Source of the DNA: Microbotryum silenes-acaulis
Taxonomy: Eukaryota > Basidiomycota > Microbotryomycetes > Microbotryales > Microbotryaceae
Direction of reading: 5' to 3'
Length of the DNA: 64,000 nt
Assembly: GCA_003665825.1 (NCBI GenBank)
Contig: QPFY01000010.1
Coordinates: 310,001 to 374,000, forward strand
The notes beneath the pieces were generated by a model. That model did not search any database and had not been told where the DNA came from. It was given only the letters and a program-made list of their open reading frames with translations. The translations under genes and the position numbers were made by a program. Shown here one piece after another: positions 12,603 to 26,509 of the stretch. Position 1 is the stretch's first letter. Each line of letters begins with the position of its first letter.

Positions 12603-13861
12603 AAATTGTCAGACCCGCATCAAGTACCTAGGCTCTCGGAGCCCGAGCCGGCGCTACCTCCATACTTTTTTTTAGCCACCGAGGTCATGGTCTCAGATCT
12701 CCAAGGAACCGTGCGCCTAAAATTCTAGTATCGGGAGGCCGATGTCACAGCAAGGTCTGCACAGGACCTGCGCGTGCCTACCGCATGGCCGTTCCACACG
12801 AATATAGATATTTTCGCGAGATAGTCTGGCAGGGAGCTTCCTCGAGCTTTCCATCCTCACTGATCAACCGAAGGCTGAGTCGCGTTCCAGCTCACTTCCC
12901 ATCCAAGCGCTCTGACCTTCTGCTCCATTCGGGCGGATGTGAGCAAAACTTGAGAGTAACCAACAGCCTGGCAGGCTGGCAGGCTGGCAGGCTGGCAGGC
13001 TGGCTGGGCTTCGAGAGTCGGGAGGCAAGGGAAAAATAATTGAGAGTAGACTCGGTACCTGGAAAACTTGCAACAGACATATGCTTTTCACGGACTCTAT
13101 TGATCACTGCCATAAAGTAGTTGAATACTTCGCCCATCTTAGCCCGTGTGATGAACTCGAATAAGCTTACACACAACTAAGTTCGAGTCGACGGGGTTGA
13201 AGACGTCGAAGCCCCTGTTGGACTCACGTGGAAGCAAACGCCATCATAAAGCTACTCCGGGCATATGAAGCCATAGCCTATTATGTTAATGAATACTACT
13301 TGGCTTCACTGAGCCACACGGGGTTTATTCGCCGATAGTACTATCTGAGGCAGGCGGCCCCGGTGCAGCCTAGTAGTAGAGCTTTGTGCCTCGTACCTCT
13401 AGCCGACTTGGCCCCGAGTGATGTTCGAGTAGCGAGTGCCCTCTCTGCTCGGCCCGATACCGCAAGCACGGCCGCCCACGCGGTGCCAATTATGCCCTTA
13501 CCAGGTCGCAATGAACGTGCGTCGTCGACGATGAGAGTCATCTCGGCCGACGCGCGGATATGGCCCCTAGCCCGCAGCCCCACTAGCCCGTTACTTCGGG
13601 GCACAGGTCACTTCACGGCCAAGCCGCGCGTGCAAACCCCCGTTTCGGGTCTGTTCCGATCTAGTAGTACTGTCAAGCGAAGACTAAAGTTGTCCGATCC
13701 GACTCCCCGAAGGCGCGTTCGGACTTCAACTGGGCAGACTCTGCGCCGACTCGGCTGGCGAGAGAGTGGCGGGCGCGTGGTAGCGCAGTGTCTCGCAGTG
13801 TCAGCGCAGCAGAGCTGAGCAGGTCAGCGCAGATATTGCGCAGATCAATCGATCACCGCCA
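12603..13861. other. Gene-poor stretch
   Basis: About 1.26 kb between the small candidate gene and the first transposon copy. Apart from the 8-bp tandem repeat at 12968-13007 I see no gene, RNA or mobile element. Frames at 13341-13818 overlap on both strands and look like non-coding GC-rich DNA. Confidence 0.4.
12968..13007. repeat. 8-bp tandem repeat (CTGGCAGG)
   Basis: Four exact copies of CTGGCAGG followed by one variant (CTGGCTGG). Short minisatellite in non-coding DNA. Confidence 0.9.
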
Positions 13862-14280
13862 GTCAGGGCCTAAGCTCATCAAATCCCCTCCCTCTGGGAG
13901 GGGCTTACACATTAGCGGCGCGTCTGGCCCGGTTGCCCACCGAATTCTCTGGGCCAAGAAAAAAAGGGTGGTTTGCTGTAACATGGCAAATATTGTATAA
14001 CTTTTCACGACAGTGAAGGATTAAGCTCTTCTAGCTTAAAAAATAGCATGTGCCAAGTGGGTAGCCTTGTGATGAACTTGAAGTCAAGCTGCAGCAGCTC
14101 AAAGTCTGCATTCTGGCTCGGAAAGGCCTAAAAGTGGTCCGAGCGTGCCGTTGCAGCCCTCTTGACTCTGGCACAGTGAGCTCACGCCGGTGGCTCCCGC
14201 TTCTTCTTCCTCGATCGTCGCAACCACTTTCCATTGTCAGCAATATCTCAACGCACCAAGATGAAGTCTTCGGACCACCA

Positions 14281-15000
14281 ATGATATCGAAAAGGAAATA
14301 CGACTCTTCATCCCGTCAAAAGCAACGCCGCGAGGCCGAGGTATACGAGAAGCTCCGTTCGCTCAACATCTCGCTATGTCAATACCTCCAGTGGTACTTC
14401 AACCCAGACACGACAGTCCTTCAGGTCTTGACGCATCGCCCAAAGCCTTTCAACGATCACTGGCCCAGCTTCGAACACGTGCTCAATCTGATCGTAGAAG
14501 TAGGTCGACAAAGTAGCAGCACAGGACGAGATCGCATCAATACGTGGATTGCCAAGCAGGTAGGTAATGCTAGCCATCTACCACAATTTCACATCCCCAA
14601 ATGATCAACCCGCAAGATTGTAGCTGACATCGCGTTATCTTGGAACAGTCTGACTCGATCATTGTTCAGGAGATGAAGAGATCAAAGCCAACTTATGTTC
14701 CCAGCCACGAGATCACACCCGACCATCTGACATCCGACTGCATCGACGAAGGGCTCGACAAAATTGCAGACGACAATCAGTTTCTTTTTGGCCGCATTCA
14801 AAACCTACTGTCTCGGTGCGCAGATACTGCCTGGAGAGAGCCGATCGATGGCGTCGTTGCCAATCGTACCGCGCGAGATGAGGTCATGGAAGATACCGAT
14901 GGCCATGGTGTGCAAGAACACGGCACTGAGTCGCAACATCGTAGGGAAAAGCACTTATTGTTTGTGGGTTCTTACCGGTTGTTTGTCTTGTCGTGCTCAC
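14281..15000 (+). pseudogene. Transposon ORF1 fragment, weak DUF6589-like resemblance
   Basis: First exon 14281-14559 (93 codons) starts MISKRKYDSSSRQKQRREAE and contains SLCQYLQWYFNP and SFEHVLNLIVEVGRQSSS. A good intron (gtaggt...ggaacag) leads to 14649, where SDSIIVQEMKRSKPTY and HLTSDCIDEGLDKIADDNQF follow in phase. After about 14820 the frame becomes uncertain; a later shifted frame reads AMVCKNTALSRNIVGK. The overall order resembles the N-terminal part of basidiomycete DUF6589 proteins, which are often linked to repeats, but the resemblance is weak and from memory. The same second exon recurs at about 39412-39540, which supports it as a real protein of the element. No start-to-stop product is possible here. 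Confidence 0.5.
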
Positions 15001-15252
15001 ACTTCAGACTTCGCAGCTTTCACGCACTCTGATGGGGCAACTCGCGTACACTTGCAATCGTCGGAGCAACGCCATGCAACATCGTGACGGTTTTTTCGCC
15101 TTGGCATGCGGCGCAAGCGAGCGCTTGACAAATTTTCTGCAAAATTTTCTGCAAGATTGATTCAAAAACATTGATATGCTCGTTTTTGCGTACTCCGATC
15201 GCACCGCGGTGAACTTTCGAGCAAGCGGAGAATCGACCGTGACTTCGAGACC

Positions 15253-15947
15253 TCAACCTTTGTGCAGCGCAGAAAGACCGAACGATGTTCCCTCCCTGCT
15301 ATTGCAGTACGCGATGGTACTTGGATCGGATCGGACGCTGAAGATTTTGAGAACATCTGTCATTGCAGTTTTGGTATGAAGTGTCATTTCGACGACGATG
15401 TTGCGTAAATGAAACAGGTCGGCTTTGGCAAAAAAAAGTTCGCGATTTAGAGATGTTGGCAACGCTAGAATTTTGTCGATTTTGTCGGGTGGCACACCCG
15501 CAGTAAAGAACAAAGTTTGACAACCAATTCGGAGACGTTGTTGAACAATTTGAGCATACTCGGCGCGAAATGGGTTGGATCCATCGGTGGTATGCGCCAT
15601 AGCGCCGACTCGGTCTTTTCGTCCTGTGAGTCCCCACTCGGCGATCAAGATCGCCTCGTCGTAAACCAGCAACTTGATCCGCTCTCGCAATGAGGAAGTG
15701 AAAATCAATTCACTCCAACGAACGTTGCGCGCATGCATTTCTGGGGACTTGCGAAGTCAACAATGCCGTACAATAGACCATGTTCAGCCAACTTGAAGCA
15801 GAAAATGCAAGGTCACAAGGTCTTGAAGCTTACAATGAAGATGTACTCGACTTCGCGAAGGGGATCTTTCAATTGCTCGTATGATGTGCCGTCTTCCCAC
15901 GTTTTCTTGGACACTACGACGGCCTTCTTGCCCCTCATGCATTTCAA
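15253..15947 (-). pseudogene. RecQ-like helicase fragment (motifs Ib-IV) in transposon copy 1
   Basis: Two exons (minus). About 15947-15834 reads GKKAVVVSKKTWEDGTSYEQ. After an intron (gtaagc...cgcaag) 15747-15253 reads SPEMHARNVRWSELIFTS, then LLVYDEAILIAEWG (motif II region), FRAEYAQIVQQRLRIG, TLFFTAGVPPDKIDKI (motif III region) and STIAYCNSREGT (motif IV). RecQ helicases normally have DEAH or DECH; here the fourth residue is I, probably decay. Walker A and the C-terminal zinc region are missing, so it cannot be active. Copy 2 keeps just those missing parts. Confidence 0.7.
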
Positions 15948-16116
15948 ATAAAAAAAGGGGTCGAGCTTAGTCAGCGCCGGTCAGCGCCGGTTCGCGCGGC
16001 GCGGCGCACTAAGCTGGGATTGTCTGCGACAGCCACTTTCGACAGCTTTCGACATCCGTCACCTATCGGTCTTCGAGAGAAGTCGGTAGAAGGGGGCTCC
16101 ACCACCCATCAACGCG

Positions 16117-17092
16117 ATGACGGTCGACGCGCTCGGCGTTAGCTCGCCCGATGCAGAGCATCACCACTCTGCCCATGGCCACACGATGGCCGGAGAAGGG
16201 ACGCGCCCCACGTATGCAATCGAACAGACGTTGGAACAGCTGCTGCAGAGTCTGTTGGAGATGGGCATCTGTATGTGCTCCTCGTGCTCCTCCCACGAAG
16301 CTGGGATGATCTGGTGTTGCCATGATAGCTGATCTGCTGATGACGACGGGCACAGGTGCGAGTGATGTACAGGATTCGGCTCTGTCGTCGACCCCGGGTG
16401 GGGTGGCCAGCGGATATCCTGGTGGGTTAATGGGTCGCAAGGTGTGAGTCTCCTCGCGCACATCACGGTGTCTCGACTCATGGATGTATGACTACGACCG
16501 TAACTAACACATTGAATGGTCCCCGTTCAGCTCTCAAACGATGGAACAGCTCGCCAAGCTGTATTCCTACAGCGGCACCGTCCAGGACGTCATGATCCCA
16601 CTCGAGGTCGTAAAGTCAGTCTTGACTAATAAGCTTCGTAGGCTTTCGAGCTGGTGTCGAGCACATGGGAACGACACTGAAGCGGAACGTGGAACGTGGA
16701 ATGTGATGCTCCAACAGCTTCGTCGATCAAGGCAAGAACCCACACATGTACACGCGCGAGTTCATCGAGCGCGTCGCCGGCGAGAACATGTACACCAACG
16801 GCATGCTCTCTGCCGTTTCCGTAAGTCCATTCACAATTCCTTTCAGAGACATCGCGCTGATGAGTCACCTTGTTGATCGTGTCCGCAGGACTATCGAGAC
16901 ATCCTCACCAGCTCGCTCGGCGATGCCTTTCCGGAGCTGGTCAACTACATCCGCGCGAGTCCGCACCCGGCGGGTAGAAGTGCAGGCGAGGAGGGGCCAC
17001 AGGTCAAACAAGAAAACGGTACCCACGCCATGGACGGAGTCGATGCTCAGCTAGGCTCGAACCGCGAGACGGGGGTCAAGATGGAGCCATGA
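16117..17092 (+). CDS. MED10: Mediator complex subunit 10
   Basis: Middle-module Mediator subunit (yeast Nut2) linking activators to RNA polymerase II. Exons 16117-16270, 16356-16443, 16531-16614, 16718-16820, 16889-17092; 633 nt, 210 residues. The conserved core is clear once spliced: TLEQLLQSLLEMGI, MEQLAKLYSYSGTVQDVMIP, then LEVVNFVDQGKNPHMYTREF, which matches the Med10 signature (IPLEV.. Y-V-D-x-GRNP..YTREF), and FPELVNYIRASP. The C-terminal 40 residues are a hydrophilic tail specific to this gene. The exon 3 donor (gtcagt after AA) and exon 4 acceptor together create the Asn of VNFVDQG, which fixes the splice choice. Confidence 0.88.
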
Positions 17093-17330
17093 TGGCCGGA
17101 GCGGGGCCACGCTTGAGGAGAGGGTGCTGAAGCGGATTTCGGAGTGGTGCAAGAATATAATGTTGTTAACAAAAGCCCTGGACAATCACGCAGTCATTTT
17201 CTTGTTAATGTAAAACCTTTTTCACGTATCAGAATCTCACACCGATAGTCTCCCAGACCCTAGCGCTCATGTACTACAGGCGGTTGTATTTCAAGCCCTC
17301 GTTTGATCGGGTCTACGCTTGATCAAAGCG

Positions 17331-19966
17331 TTAGTACTGCAGAACCACTTCATCGGCTGTTCCTCCTGCCGGACCATCCTAGAGGGGGAATCATCAAAGT
17401 CAATACGAACGCTGAGAACCCCAAAAACGGACCCCACTCGAGGCTTACCAGATCGGCATAACTCCTCTGCCCTCTCTCGGCCCTCGGATCCATTCTCACC
17501 CCGACAGGAGGCGGGGGCGGTTGCAACCTCTGGCCTATCGGCAAACTGTCCTGTCGACGCCTCTTGGGCTCACTCGGATTGGTGGCCATTGATCCAAGGC
17601 GTTCCGTCAACAAAGAAGGTGCCGTACCACCACCTGCGAATGTGCCGTTCGTTTTGTTGTGGTTGGATTTGTTCATCGACTGTTTTGGGGTGATGTGATC
17701 AAACTCTTTCAACGCCGTCGGGGTGAAGTTGTCCAGCTTCTCCGGTTGAGGGAAGTGCAAAGGATCGAGTACGTAGTTGTTGAAGAAGTTGATCTGCACA
17801 GCAGCGCCAAGGAGAGGGTGAGCATTTTCGAAGACGCCCACGCTACTGAAGCTGCGCCGAGCCTCACGCCCACCTTGTCAAACTTGTCCCTAATGTCATC
17901 GGGATGTTTGGTCGTGATGTGCTTCTCGACAAACTTGAGCGCCGAGAAGAGCTTGTTGCACTGCTGGCATCGGTACTTGCCCTCGCCTTCGGTCTTGTGC
18001 AAAGTCGCGCAGAGCGTGTGCATCGCCTCCTCGGGGTCGTCACCACCCAGTTCGGCAAGATTGACCGTATCGCGGTCCGTGAGCAACGTGAGCCGATCAT
18101 CGAACGAGCGGACCCAAGTGAGCTCGGCCGCTACAAGAATCGGAAGCATGAATAGAGATAACATCAGCGTCTGCGCCTGTGCCCCGCTCATGAGGCATTG
18201 CGACCCACTTATTGGCTTCTTGCCCTCGCTGACGAGCCTGACGTGCTTCGGGCATCGACGCAACAGTTCCTCGCCAAAATTGAAGACGGCCAAGCAGTAA
18301 TAGCACGTGTGGAACGCTGTCCTGAGGTAATGGAGGTACAGATCGAGGGCTTTCTTGGTCGAGTCCGCTTCCATCGCGATGCCGCCCTCTTCGTTCCATT
18401 TCTTGAGCCTTTGCTCGATCGCAACACTGCCTCGGGAGTCGCCCGCATCCCGTTCCAGCGCCAGCGCGAGTCTCTGGATCTGCTCGAGATCTTTGGCGAT
18501 GCGCGACGGCTCGTTCATCAGCGCCGGCGTCGCTCGGTAACGCATCGAAAGAGGCTTGTCCGCGCGAGCGAGCGGCAAGTGGAAGCCGTCGATGGACCAG
18601 TCCTTCAGGGCCGCCAGTCCTGCTTCGGTCTGCTCGGTCGTGGCAAAATTAGCGAAGCCGACGCGGTGGAACTTTTTGTCTGGGATAGGGTCCGTTAGCG
18701 CGAGGTAGAGGAAACCTTCGAGCGAGGCGAGGCGTTCCTCGAGCTGGGTGCGGGAAATGTTCGACTTGATGGTCTTGAGGACGAGCGCAGTCGGAGAACC
18801 GGCGACGAGCGTTTGGTCTGCGTGGATCTTACGCGATTCGCCGTCGTCGGCTTTGAACGAGGAGTTCTGCTCCTCGGCGTTCGTGCCGTCGGTATTAAAC
18901 GAGCCTGTTGAACGTCGAGGTAGCAATTCGTGTCAGTAAAACTGCATTGTGGAACGGGAGAGTGCGAGTCTTCCACTCACCATAGTCCATGACAATCCCC
19001 TCCAAGTGGTCGCTCGCAAGTTCGGCCAAGAAGCTTTCGACCCTCCCCTCCCTCCCCTTTTGCTTGAGTCGCTCCCTCATCTCGGCATACGGTTCCCGCG
19101 GATCGTACTTTTCCCTAAACCAGGCCACTTTCTCGTGCTCTTGGAACGTCGACGTCAAAGCTTTCCTCCTCCACGAGGTGAGGTACTTGCTCCACTCGGC
19201 CTCGATCGCCGGCTGATTTTTGGACAAGGAGGGCTTGTTCTGCAGGAGCCAGTCGGTGAAGTACCGTTGCGTGACCTGGTACGGGAGGGTCTCTGGGGCC
19301 TCGAGAGTGGAGCGGATCGGGGGTTCGGGTCGGCTCGTAGCACCTAGGGGCGGGGGTCCACGCGGGTCGAACGGTGGGGGAGGACAGTCGCGAAGGTGGC
19401 CGTAGCCTACCATAGAAGGGTGATAGCAACTGCGGCTTAGTAAAGCCCGGAGGCATACGCTCGTTCGTGCTTTGGTGCCCTTCGCTTACGCACCGTGGTG
19501 ATCACGATAGCCCGGGGGTGACGGCCCTCTTCGCCTCTTGCTGCCTCCTTGACGATCTGAGAGGAAGAGCACGGCAGGAGCATGTGGATGTGAGTTAAAA
19601 AGGGACAAAGGTGGAGCTCAAGGCTGCTGGAACCAACTTATGTCAACCTGACGATGATGACTTACCGTCGTACCCGGATGGCCCACCTCCTGGATAGCCC
19701 AGCCGCTCCCCTGGTCCACTGTAGCGGTCGTCACGCGCGCTCATTCCCATTCCCATTCCGATTCCTATACTCATGCCCATAGGTGGAGATGGGGATCGAC
19801 GATATGGCCCAGGACCGCCGCCGAGGTGCATTGGTGGAGGTCCCATCCTGGGGTCGTGCGGTCCACCCGACGAGCCTCGCGACCAGGGCGGCGCAGAGCC
19901 GTAGTAGTGGTCCGGAGGCGGCGGTCCATCACGGCGTCGATGGTCGTAGGCACGATCGTAGCTCAT
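17331..19966 (-). CDS. ARS2: ARS2/SERRATE (fission yeast Pir2) homologue
   Basis: Nuclear zinc-finger scaffold linking the cap-binding complex to RNA degradation or processing. Exons (minus): 19966-19666, 19556-19494, 19406-18981, 18904-18209, 18130-17868, 17793-17449, 17378-17331; 2142 nt, 713 residues. The N-terminus (MSYDRAYDHRRRDGPPPP) is rich in Arg, Gly, Pro and Met. The conserved ARS2 N-terminal domain has TQRYFTDWLLQNKPSLSKNQ. A middle RRM-like region holds GFLYLALTDPIPDKKFHRVG. CYYCLAVFNFGEELLRRCPK precedes the C2H2 finger YRCQQCNKLFSALKFVEKH with TTKHPDD, followed by INFFNNYVLDP and a proline-rich tail ending RSYADL before the last exon. The start was chosen at the ATG opening the Arg/Gly tract. 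The exon 5 donor has two candidates (gtgaggc preferred over gtgggc). The gene diverges from ACT1. Confidence 0.85.
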
Positions 19967-20969
19967 GGTGTGGTGGACAAGTGTACCTGCATTCTCGTAA
20001 TCGTGGAAACATGAGCGCGAGCGCGGACAAGGGCAGTCGGAGGCGACGCCGCGTCGCAATTCAATCGACACGGGAATGAAGCAAGCCAAGGGGAGACAGA
20101 AGCTGTGTTTAGTCGACAGGGAAGGTGTATGCCTGGAACATTAGAGAGGCAGTGGGTGGGTGTTGGCGACTCACTCGACTCGACTGCAAGCGTCCAGCTC
20201 GACAGCTCACCACGCGCGATGACAGGGCGAGAGGGGGAGAGCAGAACACGCCGGGCTACAGAGCAGCTCATGAAAATTGCCGGCGGGTAATACTACCTGT
20301 TACTAGGGTATACGGCACGAGCGCGCGATCGAGGCCGAAAAATAATCGCTTATGCGGATGTAAGTCATCTTGACTGAGCTCTGTGCTCATGGGTGTCTCG
20401 TCAAAGGATTTTTTATGGTAATGAGGAGGAGCATAAAGCTTGCGGTGTGCCCTTTGGAGCGTGGCCAGACCCGCGCAGCAGTTGAGCAGTTGCAAAAGGA
20501 AGTGAAGATTCAGGCCGGCGGAACGTATGATGCTTCGGAATGAGTCGACCGCTCCGGCTCCGGTATCTACATCGCGAATGAGTCATCCTGCTACGGAGGC
20601 ACGGGTACGGTGAAGTCAGTGTTCTGGCCCAGGGATCTTATTCACCAAGTATTGTGCCTTGGGGCGGTACGCCGGGGCCCGGTACATACCCTTTGAGGCT
20701 CGGGTCTAACTGGCAGAAGAGGTCCAAGCTCGATTGGTGGCTCGATCTGGTTGGAGGTCGAGGCCGAGGCCGAGTGCTGCCCGGAGCGGCCACAGGCGGC
20801 CAGTAGTAGTAATCTGCCAGAACTCTGCCAGAGCCTGCCAGAGCAACGGGGGTGTAGAGATTAGGATGCGCGCTTGCGCGCTCCCGCCCTTTGTCTCCCG
20901 CTCCCGCTCCCACTCCCGCTCCCACCACCACCCAACCCCCAACCCCCACCCGCCTAAAATCCTACTACC
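19967..20969. promoter_or_regulatory. Divergent promoter region ARS2 / ACT1
   Basis: About 1 kb between the two start codons. The last 90 bases before the actin ATG (20880-20965) are strongly pyrimidine/C-rich, with repeated GCTCCC and CCACC words, as in highly expressed fungal genes. No TATA box was placed with confidence. Confidence 0.55.
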
Positions 20970-23854
<2,885 letters not shown>

Positions 23855-24331
23855 ACAGTTTGTAGCGAACTTGGCGTTTGGAACGAGTTGGTAAGACTCC
23901 TCGGCGGCCGGCCCCTCCAGCCCAGCTCCGGTCCAACGTTCCTCGAAGCTAGTTCAAAACACTGAGACTGCAATACGAAACCTCTAGTATTTGTTACCTT
24001 TCACTGCATGGTTGTACGAATGTTGCGAGATCTTGTGCGGTAGAGTATGACGCTCGATCACAACTCGACCGAAGCAGTGAATGACGTCTGCTCAATCGTC
24101 GGCTGTTGCCGGTCTACCTTACCTATGGTATTGTCGATGCCGAACGTGCGAAAGAAGTAGATCGGGACAGACTCGACACGGGGTCCGGGTTTGCACGCGC
24201 AGGGCGGCCGCGACATGGCTTATGCCCCGATGTAGTATCATAGACCAGTGGGAACCCGTTAAATTAACGGAGGATGAGATTCGAATGGCAGGATATTCAA
24301 AACATTGTACACAAGTTTCAGCAGAGGTAGA
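23855..24331. other. ACT1 3' flank
   Basis: About 480 bases after the actin stop. It should hold the actin terminator and 3' UTR. I see no second gene; a stop precedes the recombinase-like frame at about 24332. Confidence 0.4.
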
Positions 24332-25936
24332 GACATACTAGGAAGTGTAGCAAAGAAACTGTTCGCCATTCATCGCCCTGCGGAGTCCGGACACTGCGAA
24401 ATACTGGGTTTGGGGTCACGGTCGCTGCCACCTCGTCGACGACCGACACCCACGACCCCATCTGCTCGGGGCCTGATTGGGCGGCCAAGGCGTGGGCGGC
24501 CAAGGCGCTTCCTCGACGTGACGTGGTCGCCACCGCCCGCGGTTACGACACATCGGCCAAGGCACTGAGGAACCGCGTCGAAGAGCTGGCCCAGGTGCGC
24601 TTCGTCAAGAAGATCTCGGCACACACGGCCAACGCCCAGCTCCGCGTGCTGCGACTGTTCGTCCACTTCGTCGCCCGAGTCGAGGAGCAAAGCGTGTCGG
24701 ACACCATCGCCAACTTCTTCACCCCCGGTGTCGGCACCCCGATACCCGTCAGCCTCGTGCAGGCTTTCATGGAGGACGTGGCGGCGGCGACGGTGGGCCG
24801 GTTGTCGAAGCGCAAGCTCGACGACGACTCGGACGACTCCGACGACGACTCCGACGACGACGAGCTGGCGATCCCCCAGCCCAAGATGGCCGTCGCGTCG
24901 GCCAAGAAACTCCTTGTAAACCTGTGGGCTGCGATCGGTCGTCGCACGGGGTTCCACTTCTCGCGCGACGAGAAGAACCAGCTCTACGCTCACCTCCAAG
25001 TCGAGCTCAAGGACAAGCTTGCCCTGAGCTCGGAGAAACGCGAGAAGTGGACCCCGACGGCGGCCGACTGCAAGGCGCTCCTCACGATGGTCTGGGCTGG
25101 CCGTGCGTTCGCGTGGAAGACGGCCAGGGAGCGGCTCAACTTTGATGCGGCCTTCAAGTTGATACTCTACTCGATCTCGTGACCCGGCGAGATCGTCGCG
25201 TCCACGGCGCACCGTACCGACCTCGACGCAGCAAAATTCAAGGACTTTGCGTGGCGACTGGTCCCCCTCGGCAACGGTAAGGGCGCATCCCTTGTCGTCG
25301 TGTATACGAACCGACTCGTGAAGGGTCACCGCAACGAGGCTGGAGAAGAGTGAGTCCACTCTCGGGTCTCCCCCCCCCATCCGGTCGCGCACCTTTCTCT
25401 TTGCATCGAGTCCTGATCGCCACCCTGGTCTCCCTCTCTCCCTCTCTCCCTCCCTTTCCCCCCTCGGCTCGCAGAAAGCAAGTCACTTTATCGCTCGACC
25501 TCGCCTCGCCTTCCGCTTGCCCCATTCTCCCGTTGATGGCCATCTTCCTCGAGGACGACGCCTTCGAGTCACCACCTCCACTCGACAAGCTCGCGACACT
25601 GCGCCTCGACAAGCCCGTCCCCCTCGTCCTGCGTCCCGGCGTGCTCGACCGCTACGTCTTTCGCGCGTCGGAACGTGGGAACACGAGCACGACTGGCGAC
25701 ACCCCTTGTGGCTGCGAGTGGTTCGGCCGCACGCTTCAGGCCCTCGGCACGGCGCTCGGCTGGGTCGTAACCCACACGTTGTACGCTTGGCGACGTTTCC
25801 CGGCCAACGCCATCAACGTCCCTGAGGTCACCCTCGCGGAGAGCGCCGCCTGCTCATGGGACACAGCGCGGACTCGACGGCGTACGAGCGACACTACCAG
25901 AGCCACCGTACCAAGGTCGACACTCAGGCGCTCGTC
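24332..25936 (+). pseudogene. Tyrosine recombinase (DUF3435/FluG-like) pseudogene
   Basis: Remnant of a fungal tyrosine recombinase of the family that includes mobile-element integrases. The frame is open from about 24332 without a usable ATG. The N-terminal part has RVEELAQVRFVKKISAHTAN and LRVLRLFVHFVARVEEQ, then an acidic repeat of Asp/Ser. At 25180-25182 an in-frame TGA sits just before PGEIVAST; this is where the family has its first catalytic Arg (usual S-R-P-G-E), so CGA to TGA is likely. An intron 25350-25474 (gtgagt...cgcag) leads to KQVTLSLDLASPSACPILPL. The second Arg box is THTLYAWRRFPANAI. Then a one-base frameshift at about 25850 precedes LMGHSADSTAYERHYQ, which holds the GH and Tyr boxes. 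The sequence ends at an inverted duplication. Three lesions make it a dead gene. Confidence 0.72.
25323..25576 (+). repeat. Left arm of 254-bp inverted duplication
   Basis: Covers the exon end, whole intron and first part of the next exon of the recombinase pseudogene. Its reverse complement recurs at 25937-26193 at roughly 90 percent identity. Confidence 0.88.
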
Positions 25937-26193
25937 GGTGGTGACTCGAAGGTGTCGTCCTCGAGGAAGATGGCCAGCAGGGGGAGAATGGGGCAAGCGG
26001 AAGGCGAGGCGAGGTCGAGCGATAAAGTGACTTGCTTTCTGCGAGCCGAGGGGGGAAAGGGAGGGAGGGAGAGAGGGAGACCAGGGTGGCGATCAGGACT
26101 CGATGCAAAGAGAAAGGTGCGCGACCGGATGGGGGGGGGGAGACCCGAGAGTGGCTGTGGACTCACTCTTCTCCAGCTTCGTTGCGGTGACCC
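25937..26193 (-). repeat. Right arm of inverted duplication
   Basis: Reverse complement of 25323-25576, including the CT-rich intron and its splice sites. It replaces the expected 3' end of the recombinase gene. The spacer between the arms is 360 bases. Confidence 0.88.
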
Positions 26194-26509
26194 CATCCAT
26201 TCCCGAAGGGCGAGGGAAACGCATGCTAGAAAGCAATCTCCGATATGCGCTTCCGTCAATAAGAGATGCAGAAGTAGCAGAGCGACGAAAAGTATGGCAC
26301 TATGCGAATCGCCGCCGTGCCAGATTTGGCAACGAGGTGGTTGCCCCGGCCCCGGTTTGGCCAATCGGAATTAGGTTACGGAATTAGGTTGATTGCGGGT
26401 ACGGTTATGGAACTTGACCAATTGTGCGAGATTGTGCGGGCGCCAACACATTGTCCGCTTCCGAAACGCATCTCAACTTGCTTTGTCGCGTCCGCCGCAT
26501 ACACCGGAC
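26194..26509. other. Short intergenic stretch before the DUF829 gene
   Basis: About 315 bases with a small direct repeat (GGAATTAGGTTACGGAATTAGGTT near 26367-26390, two 12-base copies in part). No gene seen; it should include the promoter of the next gene. Confidence 0.4.

Larger units (their letters stand above)
13871..15969. mobile_element. TIR transposon copy 1 (defective; RecQ-like helicase family)
   Basis: The element begins TAAGCTCATCAAATCCCC and ends, in reverse complement, with TAAGCTCGACCCC. Its left end shares a long terminal segment with both ends of the copy at 39040-41415 (the CCTCCC...GGGAGGGG hairpin, then a GGCGCG/TGGCCC stretch). The right inverted repeat is truncated to about 13 bases. 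Flanks GTCAGGGCC (13862-13870) and GTCAGCGCC (15970-15978) differ at one of nine bases and look like a target-site duplication. Inside are a plus-strand gene fragment (14281 to about 15000) and a convergent minus-strand RecQ-like helicase fragment (15253 to about 15947). Both are incomplete, so this copy is non-autonomous. Confidence 0.75.

Noticed and set aside
24370..25392. Long minus-strand frame (340 codons) opposite the recombinase pseudogene
   Set aside because: Arg/Asp/Gly/Val-rich shadow of the GC-rich plus-strand coding sequence; no splice sites or family motif, whereas the plus strand shows recombinase boxes.
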